64,000 bases of DNA from Massilia sp. HP4 (GCF_005222695.1 NZ_STGG01000064.1:124001-188000), one strand, 5' to 3'. Counted from the first letter of the stretch, positions 44,183 through 52,496 are shown. The notes: generated by a model not told the origin, from the sequence alone. Program-made: numbers and translations.

Positions 44183-45282
44183 TGGGCGGCCTCGTGCATC
44201 GGCCCCGGCCGGCCGCCACCGTGGCGATCGTCGCCGCGACGGTGTGTATCCGCGCCGCCGCCCCTGCCTTCGCGGCGCTTGATAAACCACTGCAGGGCCG
44301 AGTCGAGCGCCAGGATCAGCAGCAATGCCGTCACGAATAGCACCATCCCGGCAAAACCGTGCAGGAAACCCTGGCCGGCGGCATCGCCGAAGTAATACGT
44401 GACCAGGGTCAGCACGATCACGCGGATCACGTTCGCGGTGAACGAGATCGGCACGATCAGGATCGCCAGCGCCATATTGCGGATCGCCGAAGGATGGCGC
44501 ATCAGGTTCAGGTAGAACAGGCCCAGCGCCTCCAGGGTCAGCAGGGTCTGCAGGCCGGCGCAGGCATCGGCCACCAGCAGCTGGTACTGGCCAATCTGCA
44601 GCACCACGCCCGAGCGCGAGATCGGATAGCCGGCGGCGAACAGCAGGTGTTCGGTGGCCCAGGACACGGCCATCTTCATGGGCATCGTCACCGCCGCCAC
44701 CAGCTCGCTCGGCAGGGGCACCATGAACAGCATGAAGAAGAAGGGGAACCACAGCATGCGCAGCGCCTTCGCCCCCAGCTTGAGCAGCACCACTGCCGCC
44801 AGCACGGCCAGGATCGAGGCGACTTCGAACATCAGGATTTTTTGCGAGCGTCCCAGCAGGTGGATGCCCAGGCCGAAGGCCAGCACTGCCCAGCCGGCCC
44901 AGTGTGCACGGGCCGGTGAGCTGGCGGCGAGCACCTCGGGCCACTTGCGCCAGATTAGCCACAAGGCCAGGAAGAAGATGATCGGCCCATGGCCCTGCTC
45001 TTCGCCGATCCAGGCGCCGGTGAACAGGTCGTGGAAGGTCGGGCCGAGCAGCAAGGCCAGGCCGAGCATGACCGGCCACCATTCGGGCAAGGCCTGGCGC
45101 AAGCCGGCGCCGGCGCCAGGCCCGAAGCCCAGGCCGAAGCCGGTGCCGGTGCCGCGACCTCGGCCGGTTCCGGGGCCGAGACTTGGGCCGGTCCCGGGGC
45201 CGAGACCTGGGCCGGTGCCGGTGCCGAGACCTCGGCCGGTGCCAGGGCCAGGCAGCGGGTCCGTGGAGCGACCGGTCGTCAT
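44179..45282 (-). CDS. xrtB: Exosortase B (XrtB) with Gly-rich N-terminal extension
   Basis: 367 residues. The ATG at 45282 has GGAG upstream and follows the epsG stop by one base, so the extension is translated. About eight membrane helices are present. The exosortase catalytic residues are visible: Cys241 in VADACAGLQTLL, Arg287 in SFTANVIRVIV and His308 in GFLHGFAGMVLF. Exosortases are membrane transpeptidase-like enzymes that cut PEP-CTERM tails. The pairing with EpsI and the Eps core places it in the XrtB group. Unusually, residues about 12-60 are Gly/Pro/Thr repeats encoded by a minisatellite, and the last 30 residues are basic and His/Gly-rich. The three PEP-CTERM proteins at 13.9-23.4 kb are candidate substrates. 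Confidence 0.94.
   Translation of the reverse strand: MTTGRSTDPLPGPGTGRGLGTGTGPGLGPGTGPSLGPGTGRGRGTGTGFGLGFGPGAGAGLRQALPEWWPVMLGLALLLGPTFHDLFTGAWIGEEQGHGPIIFFLALWLIWRKWPEVLAASSPARAHWAGWAVLAFGLGIHLLGRSQKILMFEVASILAVLAAVVLLKLGAKALRMLWFPFFFMLFMVPLPSELVAAVTMPMKMAVSWATEHLLFAAGYPISRSGVVLQIGQYQLLVADACAGLQTLLTLEALGLFYLNLMRHPSAIRNMALAILIVPISFTANVIRVIVLTLVTYYFGDAAGQGFLHGFAGMVLFVTALLLILALDSALQWFIKRREGRGGGADTHRRGDDRHGGGRPGPMHEAAQ
45151..45246. repeat. 24-bp minisatellite in the 5' end of xrtB
   Basis: Four imperfect 24-bp units run 45151-45174, 45175-45198, 45199-45222 and 45223-45246, each of the form GCCGAGACCTGGGCCGGTSC plus four bases. They encode four 8-residue units such as PGTGRGLG, TGTGPGLG, PGTGPSLG and PGTGRGRG at the N terminus of XrtB. 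The period is a multiple of three, so expansion or loss keeps the frame. Confidence 0.9.
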
Positions 45283-45283
45283 C

Positions 45284-46177
45284 CTAGAACTCCATCACGA
45301 CCGAGCCGACCACTTCGGCGCCGGCGTCAAGCATCTGCTCGGCCATATGCGCCATGTCGGCAATGCGGGTATGGTGCTTGCGGGCCACCAGCAGCACGCC
45401 GCCGGCACGCCCCGCCACCGCCAGCGCATCGGCCCCGGTCGTGAATGGCGGCAAGTCGTACAGCACGACATCGTGGCGGCTTTCCAGTTGCGCAGACAGT
45501 GTGCGGAAAGCGGGCCGCGCCAGCAGCTCCTGCGGATTCGGCGGCAAGGTTCCGGCCGGCAGCACCGACAGGTCGGGAAAGGACGGCACCCGCAGGATTG
45601 CGTCGAGATCGGCCCGTCCGGCCAGCAGGTCGGACAGTCCCTGGCGCGGCCTGAGCCCGAACAGCGCATGCTGGCGCGGAGTGCGCAGGTCGGCGTCCAC
45701 CAGCAAGGTCTGCTCGCCGAGTTGCGAAAACACCAGCGCCAGGTTGGCCGCGAACTGGCTTACGCCCTCGTCCGCGGTCGCGCCGGCGATCGCCAGCGCG
45801 CGCCGCCCGCGCGCGAACCAGCGCAGCACCAGCTGGCTGCGGATCGCGCGCAGCGCCTCGACCTGGGGCGAGAACGGTTCGTACGCGGCGACCAGCCGGG
45901 GCGACAGCCTGGCCTGCCCTTTCTGCAGATATGGGTAGGCGAACTGCCGCGCCAGCGCCTGCTGGATATCGTCCTCACTCACCAGGCCCAGGCGCAACGC
46001 CGCCTCGCCGTAGCGGATGCCAAGGTCTTCGTGGGTGCGCAGGACGCGCTCGGCGTCGTCAACGCTCAGCTTGCCCGCGTCGACCAGCAGCGCGCCCATG
46101 CTGGCGTCGGGGGCAGCACTGGCGCCTGGGCCGGAGCTCGCGCTGTGATGCAGGGCGGATAGCACGGATGAGTTCAT
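45284..46177 (-). CDS. epsG: EpsG-type chain-length tyrosine kinase homologue lacking Walker A lysine
   Basis: 297 residues. The N-terminal domain (about 25-110) shows the EpsG pattern MGALLVDAGKLSVDDAERVL and GLVSEDDIQQALARQF. The BY-kinase/MinD-like ATPase domain follows. The Walker A position reads AGATADEGVSQ (131-141), so the lysine that contacts ATP is replaced by Val; the DNA was checked and is unambiguous. Walker A' is intact (LLVDADLRTP, about 158-167), as is VVLYDLPPFTTGADAL. The C terminus ends VVGSVVMEF without a Tyr cluster. It normally partners EpsF to set polymer length. Kinase activity is doubtful; it may act as a structural partner. The gap to epsF is 9 bp. Confidence 0.9.
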   Translation of the reverse strand: MNSSVLSALHHSASSGPGASAAPDASMGALLVDAGKLSVDDAERVLRTHEDLGIRYGEAALRLGLVSEDDIQQALARQFAYPYLQKGQARLSPRLVAAYEPFSPQVEALRAIRSQLVLRWFARGRRALAIAGATADEGVSQFAANLALVFSQLGEQTLLVDADLRTPRQHALFGLRPRQGLSDLLAGRADLDAILRVPSFPDLSVLPAGTLPPNPQELLARPAFRTLSAQLESRHDVVLYDLPPFTTGADALAVAGRAGGVLLVARKHHTRIADMAHMAEQMLDAGAEVVGSVVMEF

Positions 46178-46186
46178 GGCGGGTCC

Positions 46187-47596
46187 TCAGTTCAGGCGCG
46201 GCAGGCGGACGGGCGCCACCAGCCTGCGGATGCGCCCAGTCTTGACCGGTGGCGGCTCCCAGGCGATGGTTCCCAGCACGGGAATGCCGAGCATGTCGCG
46301 CAAGTCGCTGCTGGAGCGCACTGGCCGCGCCAGCAGTTCCAGCAGCAGCGCCAGGCCGACGCCGAGCACGGTGCCGAGCAGGATCGAGGCCAGGGTATTG
46401 AGCAGGATGCGCGGGCCGCTTGGCGCGGTGGGCGCCACCGCCGGGTTCAGCACCGAGACATCGGATTGCTCGGACTGGGCCTCGATCCGGGTCTGCGAAT
46501 AGCGCTGGCTGGCCGAGTCGAAGGCCCGCTGGGCGCCCTCGAGGTCTTTCAGCAGCGGGCCGAGTTCGTCGCGGGTGCGATTGAGCTCGAGCACGCGCTC
46601 CTTTTGCGCCGCCAGCTCGCTGCGCAACTGGGACTCGCGCTGGCGAACCACGTCGGCATTGGTGCCGACGCTGCGCGTGACGCTGCCCAGCGCACTATCG
46701 AGCTCGGCGCGCAGCTTGCCGGCCTCGGCACTGGCCGCCTGGTAGTGCGGGTGGTTGCGGCCGAAACGCGAGCCGGCCTCGGCCAGTTTCGCTTCGGCGC
46801 TGGCCAGGTTCATGCGCAGGTTCTGGATCAGCGCGTTGTTGGCGACATCGGGCGAATCGACGGCGCCGCCGGCCGCCTTCTCGCGCGAGTTCGCTTCCAT
46901 GGCCGCCGTTTGCGCCACGACCAGCTGGGCAGCGAGGTCGTTCAGGCGCGACAGTTCGACGTCGACCCGGTTGTTGTCGAGGCTGACGATGCCTTTTTCT
47001 TGCTGATACTTCGACAGGCGCGCCTGGGCCGTTTCGAGGTTGTCGCGTAGCTGCCGGGTCTGCTCATTGAAATAGGTCGAGGCGTTCTTGGCCGGCTCGG
47101 TCTTGAGCTGCACGCCGACCCGCCGGTATTCTTCGGCGAAGGCGTTCGCGACCGCCGCCGCGAATGCCGGATCGGCGCCGCTGAAGCTGATCTCGACCAC
47201 GCTCGATTCGCGCGACGGCATGATCTCGAGCTTCTTGAGCAGCAGCTCGGCCAGCCAGTCGCGCACCGAGCCCTTGCCGTCGTTGGCGTCGCGGAATTGC
47301 TGGACCACGGCCGGGCTGGACGCCAGCTGCAATGCATCGACGACCCGCAGCGCCACGTTCTTGCTGCCGATGATGTCCATCTGCGTCGCCATATAGCCCG
47401 GCATCAGTTGCCCGGGCATGGTCAGGCCGGTCAGCGGATCGACGCCCTTGTAGTTGAGCAGGACCGAGGCCGTGGCTTCATAGGTTTTTTGCTGCACCAC
47501 GCTCCAGCCGAGGGCGAGCAGCACCGTGATCAGGAGAGTCCCCAGGATCATCTTCTTCCGGGCAAGCAAGATCAGCAGAAATTGATGCAGGTTCAT
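46187..47596 (-). CDS. epsF: EpsF chain-length determinant (Wzz-like) protein
   Basis: 469 residues with AAAGGTG ahead of the ATG. Two membrane helices flank a large periplasmic region: MNLHQFLLILLARKKMILGT near the start and LASILLGTVLGVGLALLLEL near 400. The Wzz domain begins YEATASVLLNYKGVDPLTGL. Coiled-coil stretches occupy about 170-240 and 330-370. The C-terminal cytoplasmic end PVRSSSDLRDMLGIPVLGTI carries the Pro-rich LGTI motif of polysaccharide co-polymerases. It lacks its own kinase domain, which is supplied by EpsG. It would control chain length together with the Wzy-like polymerase. The upstream gap to epsE carries the mobile-element remnant and a palindrome. Confidence 0.95.
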   Translation of the reverse strand: MNLHQFLLILLARKKMILGTLLITVLLALGWSVVQQKTYEATASVLLNYKGVDPLTGLTMPGQLMPGYMATQMDIIGSKNVALRVVDALQLASSPAVVQQFRDANDGKGSVRDWLAELLLKKLEIMPSRESSVVEISFSGADPAFAAAVANAFAEEYRRVGVQLKTEPAKNASTYFNEQTRQLRDNLETAQARLSKYQQEKGIVSLDNNRVDVELSRLNDLAAQLVVAQTAAMEANSREKAAGGAVDSPDVANNALIQNLRMNLASAEAKLAEAGSRFGRNHPHYQAASAEAGKLRAELDSALGSVTRSVGTNADVVRQRESQLRSELAAQKERVLELNRTRDELGPLLKDLEGAQRAFDSASQRYSQTRIEAQSEQSDVSVLNPAVAPTAPSGPRILLNTLASILLGTVLGVGLALLLELLARPVRSSSDLRDMLGIPVLGTIAWEPPPVKTGRIRRLVAPVRLPRLN

Positions 47597-47675
47597 GAGT
47601 CACCTTTGCATGCGCAGTGAAAATCGGCTTCGCTCGCGCGCCGGATAATCTTGCGGCCAACCATCACCGCGTGGA

Positions 47676-47702
47676 GTGATTTGGTCCAGTGGACCAAATC
47701 AC
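47676..47702. promoter_or_regulatory. Perfect 12-bp palindrome between epsE and epsF
   Basis: GTGATTTGGTCC and its exact complement GGACCAAATCAC are separated by AGT (47676-47687 and 47691-47702). It lies about 80 bp upstream of the epsF start and 13 bp from the MITE-like element. No T-run follows on either strand, so a classic terminator is unlikely. It could be an operator, or an mRNA hairpin that sets relative expression of epsF and the genes after it. Confidence 0.6.
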
Positions 47703-47715
47703 GAGCCATCCCCCC

Positions 47716-47876
47716 TAGTGTCCTGAATTGGAAGTTCGTTGAATAGTAAATGTGGCGAAGTCGGCCCGAGACAAGGAGCAAAGTACAGCAAGGCCGGGGC
47801 CTTGCGCGCATTTGCGACGCAGTATCGGGGCGATTCTCGCCGCATTTATTCAACGAATCTTCAATTCAGGACACTA
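47716..47876. mobile_element. MITE-like non-autonomous element with TA target duplication
   Basis: A 157-bp element (47718-47874) is bounded by inverted repeats. Both ends begin GTGTCCTGAATTG exactly, and similarity continues for about 40 bp (TTCGTTGAATA, then AATG-GGCGA). It is flanked on both sides by TA (47716-47717 and 47875-47876), the duplication made by IS630/mariner-type transposases. It holds no transposase. The inner 70 bp is GC-rich and contains GGCCGGGGCC. On the minus strand the TA next to epsE plus the first G of the element spell the epsE stop codon TAG. Removing the element would still leave TAG. Confidence 0.85.
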
Positions 47877-48674
47877 GAACCAGCTCTCGCGTACCACGAT
47901 CACATCGTCGACCTGGACCGGATCGCTGGCCTTGGTGTCCAGGGTGACGGGATTGCCGCTGGCATCACGGCGCGTGACCTTGATGCCGTTGTCGCTGCCG
48001 CGCGGGCCCAGGCCGCCGCCGGCCGAGATCGCCTGCTGCACCGTCATGCCGCGCTCCAGGCGGAACGGCCCGGGGCGGCCTACCTCGCCGGTAACGTAGG
48101 CGCGCGGCGCCCGCTCCACGAAGATGATGTCGCCACCGGCGACTTCGTAGTCCTTGTCGAGCTCGCCCTTGCGCACCATATCGACCACGTCGATGGTCTC
48201 GCGCGTCGTCTGGCCGTCGCGCGTGCGCACCAGGCTGATCATGTCGCCGCCATCGCCATGGATGCCGCCGGCCAGCGCCAGCATGTCGAGCACCTTGCGT
48301 CTGCCTTCGACCGGATAGCGGCCCGGCCGGTTCACATGACCCAGCACCGACACCTGCTGGCTGGCCAGCGTGGTGACGAGCATATTGACCTGGGCCTGCT
48401 TGATATAGCCGCCTTTCTGCAACTGGCCGGCGATTTTTTTCTCGGCCGCGGCCACCGACAGGCCGCCGACGGCGACCTGGCCCAGCAGCGGGAACGTGAG
48501 GTGGCCGCTCTCGCTCACGCGGGTCTCGATCGACAGGTCGGGGCTGCCATACACCGACAGCTTGACCACGTCGCCGGCGCCCAGCAGCACTTCGGCCGCC
48601 CCCGCCATGCCCGTGCCCGTCCCCATGCCCAGCACGAGGGCGGCGCCCATCACCCATCTCGTCCAGCGTCTCAT
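47874..48674 (-). CDS. epsE: EpsE polysaccharide export protein (Wza-like, SLBB domains)
   Basis: 266 residues from the ATG at 48674 (GGAGG seven bases upstream); an upstream TTG is less likely. A signal peptide ends near AGAAEV (about 27) without a lipobox. The polysaccharide export domain (VLLGAGDVVKLSVYGSPDLS) is followed by SLBB-type repeats (QVSVLGHVNRPGRYPVEG and AYVTGEVGRPGPFRLERGMT). The C terminus VQVDDVIVVRESWF is the normal family end. It should form the outer-membrane export channel. The stop codon is embedded in the boundary of the MITE-like element. Confidence 0.95.
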   Translation of the reverse strand: MRRWTRWVMGAALVLGMGTGTGMAGAAEVLLGAGDVVKLSVYGSPDLSIETRVSESGHLTFPLLGQVAVGGLSVAAAEKKIAGQLQKGGYIKQAQVNMLVTTLASQQVSVLGHVNRPGRYPVEGRRKVLDMLALAGGIHGDGGDMISLVRTRDGQTTRETIDVVDMVRKGELDKDYEVAGGDIIFVERAPRAYVTGEVGRPGPFRLERGMTVQQAISAGGGLGPRGSDNGIKVTRRDASGNPVTLDTKASDPVQVDDVIVVRESWF

Positions 48675-48710
48675 CGTCAATCCTCCAGTTGCGAAGGTCG
48701 TCAGAAAATC

Positions 48711-49790
48711 CTACTTGAGGCCTGCCACGCCCCGGTCGAGCGCAGCCTTGTCGGCAGCGCTGTCGTCATCGCCGTCGGTAGCCGCCGGGCCGATGTTGCC
48801 GTCACCCGCAATGGGCGCCGCGCCCGCCGCCGCGCTACCCGCCTGCCCTGCCCCAGGGATGGCCGCCAGCGATGCCGGCGCCGCGGTCGGCAGCGCACCG
48901 GGCGTGGCGGCGTCGGGCGCCAGGTCCTTGTTCAGGTATTCGATCCTGGCGGTCGCGCGCAGGCGCTGGATCTCGGCCTGGGCCAGTTCCTTGTTCTTGC
49001 GGTTGGCCAGGTATTGCGCAATCTGCGGCGCAGCGATATCGAGCGACACTGGCGCATCGCGCACCGCGTCGATCGCGATCAGGAGCGCGCGCTGCCCTTC
49101 CTGCACCAGGAACAGCTGGCCCTTGGGCATCGACAGCAGCCTGGCTGCCAGCTCGGGCTTGAGGTCGGCCGTGCTGCGTGTGACCTGGGCGCGGCCGTAG
49201 GCGACTTGCCGGGTGTCGAGGAGGGCCGCAACTTCTTCAAGTGACTTGGCCTTGTCGGCGGCGGCGCGCAGTTCGGGTGTCACGGCCGAGGCCGGCAACA
49301 CGAGCTGGTTCATCGCGAACTGGCGGCGGTTGGCGAAAAATTGCGGATGCTTGTTGAAGTAGTCTTCGATCTCGGTCTGGGTCGGGCGGCCGACGTCGCC
49401 CACCGCTTTCTGCATATAGGCCTGGGCGATGATCAGGGAGCGCGCGCGCTCGATCGCCTGCATCACCTTGGGATCGCGGTCGATCTTTTCCCTGGCCGCT
49501 TCGTTCTCGAGCAGTTCACGGTCAATCAAGGCTTGCAGCAATTGCTTGCGGCCGATTTCTTGCTGGGCAGCCGGCACGCCGGCGCGCTGCATTTCTTCAT
49601 TCAGCTGCAGGATCGTGATCTCTTCGCCATTCACGCTCGCCAGTGCCTGGCCGGGCTTGGCGTCGGCCGCCGGATTATCTTTGTTGCAGCCCGCCAGCGC
49701 CATGCTGGCCATGACTACGGCCGCGCATGCCGCCCGCCTTGGCGTGAACGAAAGAATGGACGATCGGGCGTTCTGGTGCGAGCTCTTCAT
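48711..49790 (-). CDS. epsD: EpsD-family peptidyl-prolyl isomerase lipoprotein
   Basis: 359 residues from the ATG at 49790 (GGAG upstream). The lipobox is SMALAGCNKD with Cys35. The SurA-like N-terminal chaperone region has ALASVNGEEITILQLNEEMQ, QLLQALIDRELLENEA and PTQTEIEDYFNKHPQFF. A parvulin-like domain is weak, so isomerase activity is uncertain. The last 70 residues are Ala/Gly/Pro-rich with an acidic patch (ATDGDDDSAADKAAL). EpsD accompanies EpsE/F/G in exosortase-B loci, probably helping outer-membrane assembly of the export machinery. Confidence 0.93.
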   Translation of the reverse strand: MKSSHQNARSSILSFTPRRAACAAVVMASMALAGCNKDNPAADAKPGQALASVNGEEITILQLNEEMQRAGVPAAQQEIGRKQLLQALIDRELLENEAAREKIDRDPKVMQAIERARSLIIAQAYMQKAVGDVGRPTQTEIEDYFNKHPQFFANRRQFAMNQLVLPASAVTPELRAAADKAKSLEEVAALLDTRQVAYGRAQVTRSTADLKPELAARLLSMPKGQLFLVQEGQRALLIAIDAVRDAPVSLDIAAPQIAQYLANRKNKELAQAEIQRLRATARIEYLNKDLAPDAATPGALPTAAPASLAAIPGAGQAGSAAAGAAPIAGDGNIGPAATDGDDDSAADKAALDRGVAGLK

Positions 49791-49824
49791 GTGGTTCTCC
49801 AACGTGGGGGGACGCCGCCTGCTG

Positions 49825-50850
49825 TCATGCATGCGCCGTCCGGGTCGAAACCTGCCATTCTGGACTGCTCGCGACATTTTCTCTGTTCAGGATCTCACAT
49901 CGTGCGTCGAGATAGGCGGCATAGGCGCGCTGCAAGCCTTCGGCCAGCGGCGTGCTGGCGCGCCAGCCCAGCGCCGCCAGCTTGGACACATCCAGCAATT
50001 TGCGCGGCGTGCCGTCGGGCTTGCTCGCATCAAAAACAATATTGCCGCGGTAACCTACCGTCTGGCCCACCAGGCGCGCGAGGTCGGCGATGGTGACGTC
50101 CTGGCCGGTGCCGACATTGATGTGCGAATGCATGGGTTCGGTGCTGGCCGCGTAAGCCTCGGGCGTGAGATCCATCACGTGCACGCTGGCGGCGGCCATG
50201 TCGTCGATGTACAGGAACTCGCGCATGGGCTTGCCGCTGCCCCAGATCGCGACCTCGGGCGCCTCGTTCACCTTCGCCTCATGGAAGCGCAGCAGCAGGG
50301 CCGGGATCACGTGACTGTTCTCGGGGTGGTAGTTGTCACCGGGGCCATACAGATTGGTCGGCATCACGCTGCGGTAGTCGGTGCCGTACTGGCGGTTATA
50401 GCTTTCGCACAGCTTAATGCCGGCAATCTTGGCCATGGCATAAGGCTCGTTGGTCGGCTCGAGCATGCCGTTCATCAGGTATTCTTCGCGGATCGGCTGG
50501 GCCGCCATGCGCGGATAGATACATGACGAGCCGAGGAACAGCAGCTTGTGCACGCCGGCGCGCCAGGCCTCGTGCACCACATTGGCCTGCACCATCAGGT
50601 TGTCGTAGATGAACTCGGCCGGATAGCTGTTGTTGGCATGAATGCCGCCGACCCTGGCCGCGGCCAGGTAGACCTGGTCGATGCGCTCGGTGCGGAAAAA
50701 CTCGCGCACCTGGCCCTGGTCTGTCAGTTCGAGTTCGTCGTGGGTGCGGGTGACGATGTCGGCATGGCCCCTGGCGCGCAGCACGCGCACGATCGCCGAG
50801 CCGACGAGGCCGCGATGGCCGGCAACATAGATGCGAGGTTTGTTCTGCAC
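49825..50850 (-). CDS. fcl: GDP-L-fucose synthase
   Basis: 341 residues from a GTG start at 50850, chosen because GGGAG lies six bases upstream and the Rossmann motif follows at once ([20 protein letters not shown]). The family patterns [40 protein letters not shown] (Tyr-x3-Lys), [20 protein letters not shown] and [15 protein letters not shown] are complete. It makes GDP-L-fucose from GDP-4-keto-6-deoxymannose. The partner dehydratase Gmd is not in this window. The C terminus is about 20 residues longer than usual. The gap to the wcaJ-type gene upstream is 263 bp, without a protein-like frame, and could hold a promoter. Confidence 0.95.
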   Translation of the reverse strand: MQNKPRIYVAGHRGLVGSAIVRVLRARGHADIVTRTHDELELTDQGQVREFFRTERIDQVYLAAARVGGIHANNSYPAEFIYDNLMVQANVVHEAWRAGVHKLLFLGSSCIYPRMAAQPIREEYLMNGMLEPTNEPYAMAKIAGIKLCESYNRQYGTDYRSVMPTNLYGPGDNYHPENSHVIPALLLRFHEAKVNEAPEVAIWGSGKPMREFLYIDDMAAASVHVMDLTPEAYAASTEPMHSHINVGTGQDVTIADLARLVGQTVGYRGNIVFDASKPDGTPRKLLDVSKLAALGWRASTPLAEGLQRAYAAYLDARCEILNRENVASSPEWQVSTRTAHA

Positions 50851-51113
50851 ATTGACTCCCGTGATCAATGCCCGTGTTTCCCGCCCGATTGCGGCTGGGA
50901 AATCGGTCATTGCTCTTGCAATCTCATTAACAATTCTACCCAGCTACGATGGCCGCGCAAGGCTGTCGGGAATCGTCCAGATCAAAGGAAGCGTCGATTT
51001 GGTGCTCATCCGTTGCCAGGGAAAAATTGATTAACTCATCGGCCCGGCTCGAAGCCTGACTACCCTGCCATTCGATGCGCGCAAAGCCCGACAGTTCACT
51101 TTCCGTGCGCCGA

Positions 51114-52496
51114 TCAGTGAGCGTTTTCGCGCGTGAGGACGACCTTGACAGTCTTGAGGATGATCCACAGGTCGAGCCACAGCGACCAGTTGCGCAGGTA
51201 ATCGAGGTCGTACTGGATACGCGCCTCCATCTTGTCGAGGGTCGCCGTCTCGCCGCGCAATCCATTCACCTGGGCCCAGCCGGTAATGCCCGGCTTGACC
51301 TTGTGGCGCAGCATATAGCCCTTGATGAGCTTGCGGTATTCCTCGTTGTGCGCGACCGCATGCGGGCGCGGCCCGACCACGCTCATCCGCCCCTGCAAGG
51401 CATTGATGAACTGTGGCAGCTCGTCGAGCGAGGTGCAGCGCAGGAAACGGCCCAGGCGCGTGATGCGGCCGTCGCCCGGCCTGGCCTGGACGATGGTCGG
51501 CCCATCGTCCAGCACCGTCATCGAACGAAATTTATAGATATAGATTTCTTCGCCATACAGGCCATAGCGGCGCTGCTTGAACAGCACCGGCCCAGGCGAG
51601 CCGAGCTTGACGGCGATCGCGACCAGCAGCATCAGCGGACCCAGCAGCACCAGCGCGGTCGCGCTCACCGCGACGTCGGTGCCGCGCTTGATCACGCTAT
51701 TAAAACCCATGAACGGCGTCTCGCTGATCGCGATCACCGGCATGCCGCCCACGGTGTCGAAACGCGCCTGCATCAGGTCGAACACATACACGTCGGGCAA
51801 GAAATACACCGAGGCGGTAGTGTCCTTCAGTTCGTCGACCAGCTTGCGGATGCGCGGCTGCGCCGAGACCGGCTGGCTGATGAAAATCATCTTGATATTA
51901 TGCCGTCGCACATAGGCGGCGACATCTAGCATCGTGCCCAGCATCGGGTACTTCAGCCCGACGAGCTGGCGCCCGTCGGCGCGGTCGTCGAAGAAGCCCT
52001 GCACCTGCATGAACAGGTTCGGGTGGCGCTCGCACACGCCGGCGAACTTGATGCCGGCATCGTTGGCGCCGACCACCACGATCGACCGAAGTTCGCGGCT
52101 GCGCTGGCTGCTGCCGGTGGCCAGGCGCACCGCGATATGGCTGGCCAGGATCGTCAGCGGCGTCGCGACCGCCCAGGCCAGCAGCACGCGCTCGTCGTAA
52201 TAATATTTCATGCCGCTGGCCGAGCCGAGGAAGTACAGCACGGCGATCGTCAGGCACCAGCCGAACACGGTATCGCGCGCATACGCCAGCATGCGGCCGC
52301 TGCGCCAGGTACGGTAGGGATCGATGTGCTGGTAGACGGCCGACGAGATGAAGAAGGCGAGGACCATCAACACCAGGCAATAGCCTGAGAACGGTTCCCC
52401 GAAAGCCAGTGTCGCCAGATACAGGCTGCCCATCACGATCAGCGGATCGAGCACGCGCTGGAAGAACGAAATGATGGGGATGTCGTTGACCGTCAT
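51114..52496 (-). CDS. Undecaprenyl-phosphate glucose phosphotransferase (WcaJ-like)
   Basis: 460 residues. The N-terminal half has four membrane helices (about 15-110) and a CoA-binding/Rossmann-like domain (about 135-240, SIVVVGANDAGIKFAGVCER). The C-terminal bacterial sugar transferase domain (about 265-455) has KRGTDVAVSATALVLLGPLM, FKQRRYGLYGEEIYIYKFRS, TSLDELPQFINALQGRMSVV with GPRPH, and KPGITGWAQVNGLRGE. It starts the repeat unit by moving hexose-1-phosphate, usually glucose, from UDP-sugar to undecaprenyl phosphate. It lies 16 bp downstream of epsL. Confidence 0.94.
   Translation of the reverse strand: MTVNDIPIISFFQRVLDPLIVMGSLYLATLAFGEPFSGYCLVLMVLAFFISSAVYQHIDPYRTWRSGRMLAYARDTVFGWCLTIAVLYFLGSASGMKYYYDERVLLAWAVATPLTILASHIAVRLATGSSQRSRELRSIVVVGANDAGIKFAGVCERHPNLFMQVQGFFDDRADGRQLVGLKYPMLGTMLDVAAYVRRHNIKMIFISQPVSAQPRIRKLVDELKDTTASVYFLPDVYVFDLMQARFDTVGGMPVIAISETPFMGFNSVIKRGTDVAVSATALVLLGPLMLLVAIAVKLGSPGPVLFKQRRYGLYGEEIYIYKFRSMTVLDDGPTIVQARPGDGRITRLGRFLRCTSLDELPQFINALQGRMSVVGPRPHAVAHNEEYRKLIKGYMLRHKVKPGITGWAQVNGLRGETATLDKMEARIQYDLDYLRNWSLWLDLWIILKTVKVVLTRENAH

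Noticed and set aside
45284-46177. epsG as a pseudogene
   Set aside because: The frame is intact, compactly placed in the operon and conserved outside the P-loop; the missing lysine suggests altered function and not decay.
47676-47702. Rho-independent terminator between epsE and epsF
   Set aside because: The stem is strong but neither strand has a following T-run, so a classic terminator is not supported.
47739-49244. A long plus-strand frame that runs through the MITE-like element and across epsE and epsD
   Set aside because: It is antisense to two well-supported genes and has no family pattern; the element itself has no transposase.
50936-51265. A 109-codon minus-strand frame between fcl and the wcaJ-type gene
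   Set aside because: It overlaps the 3' end of the wcaJ-type gene in another frame, is Arg/Ser-rich and has no motif; judged a shadow.
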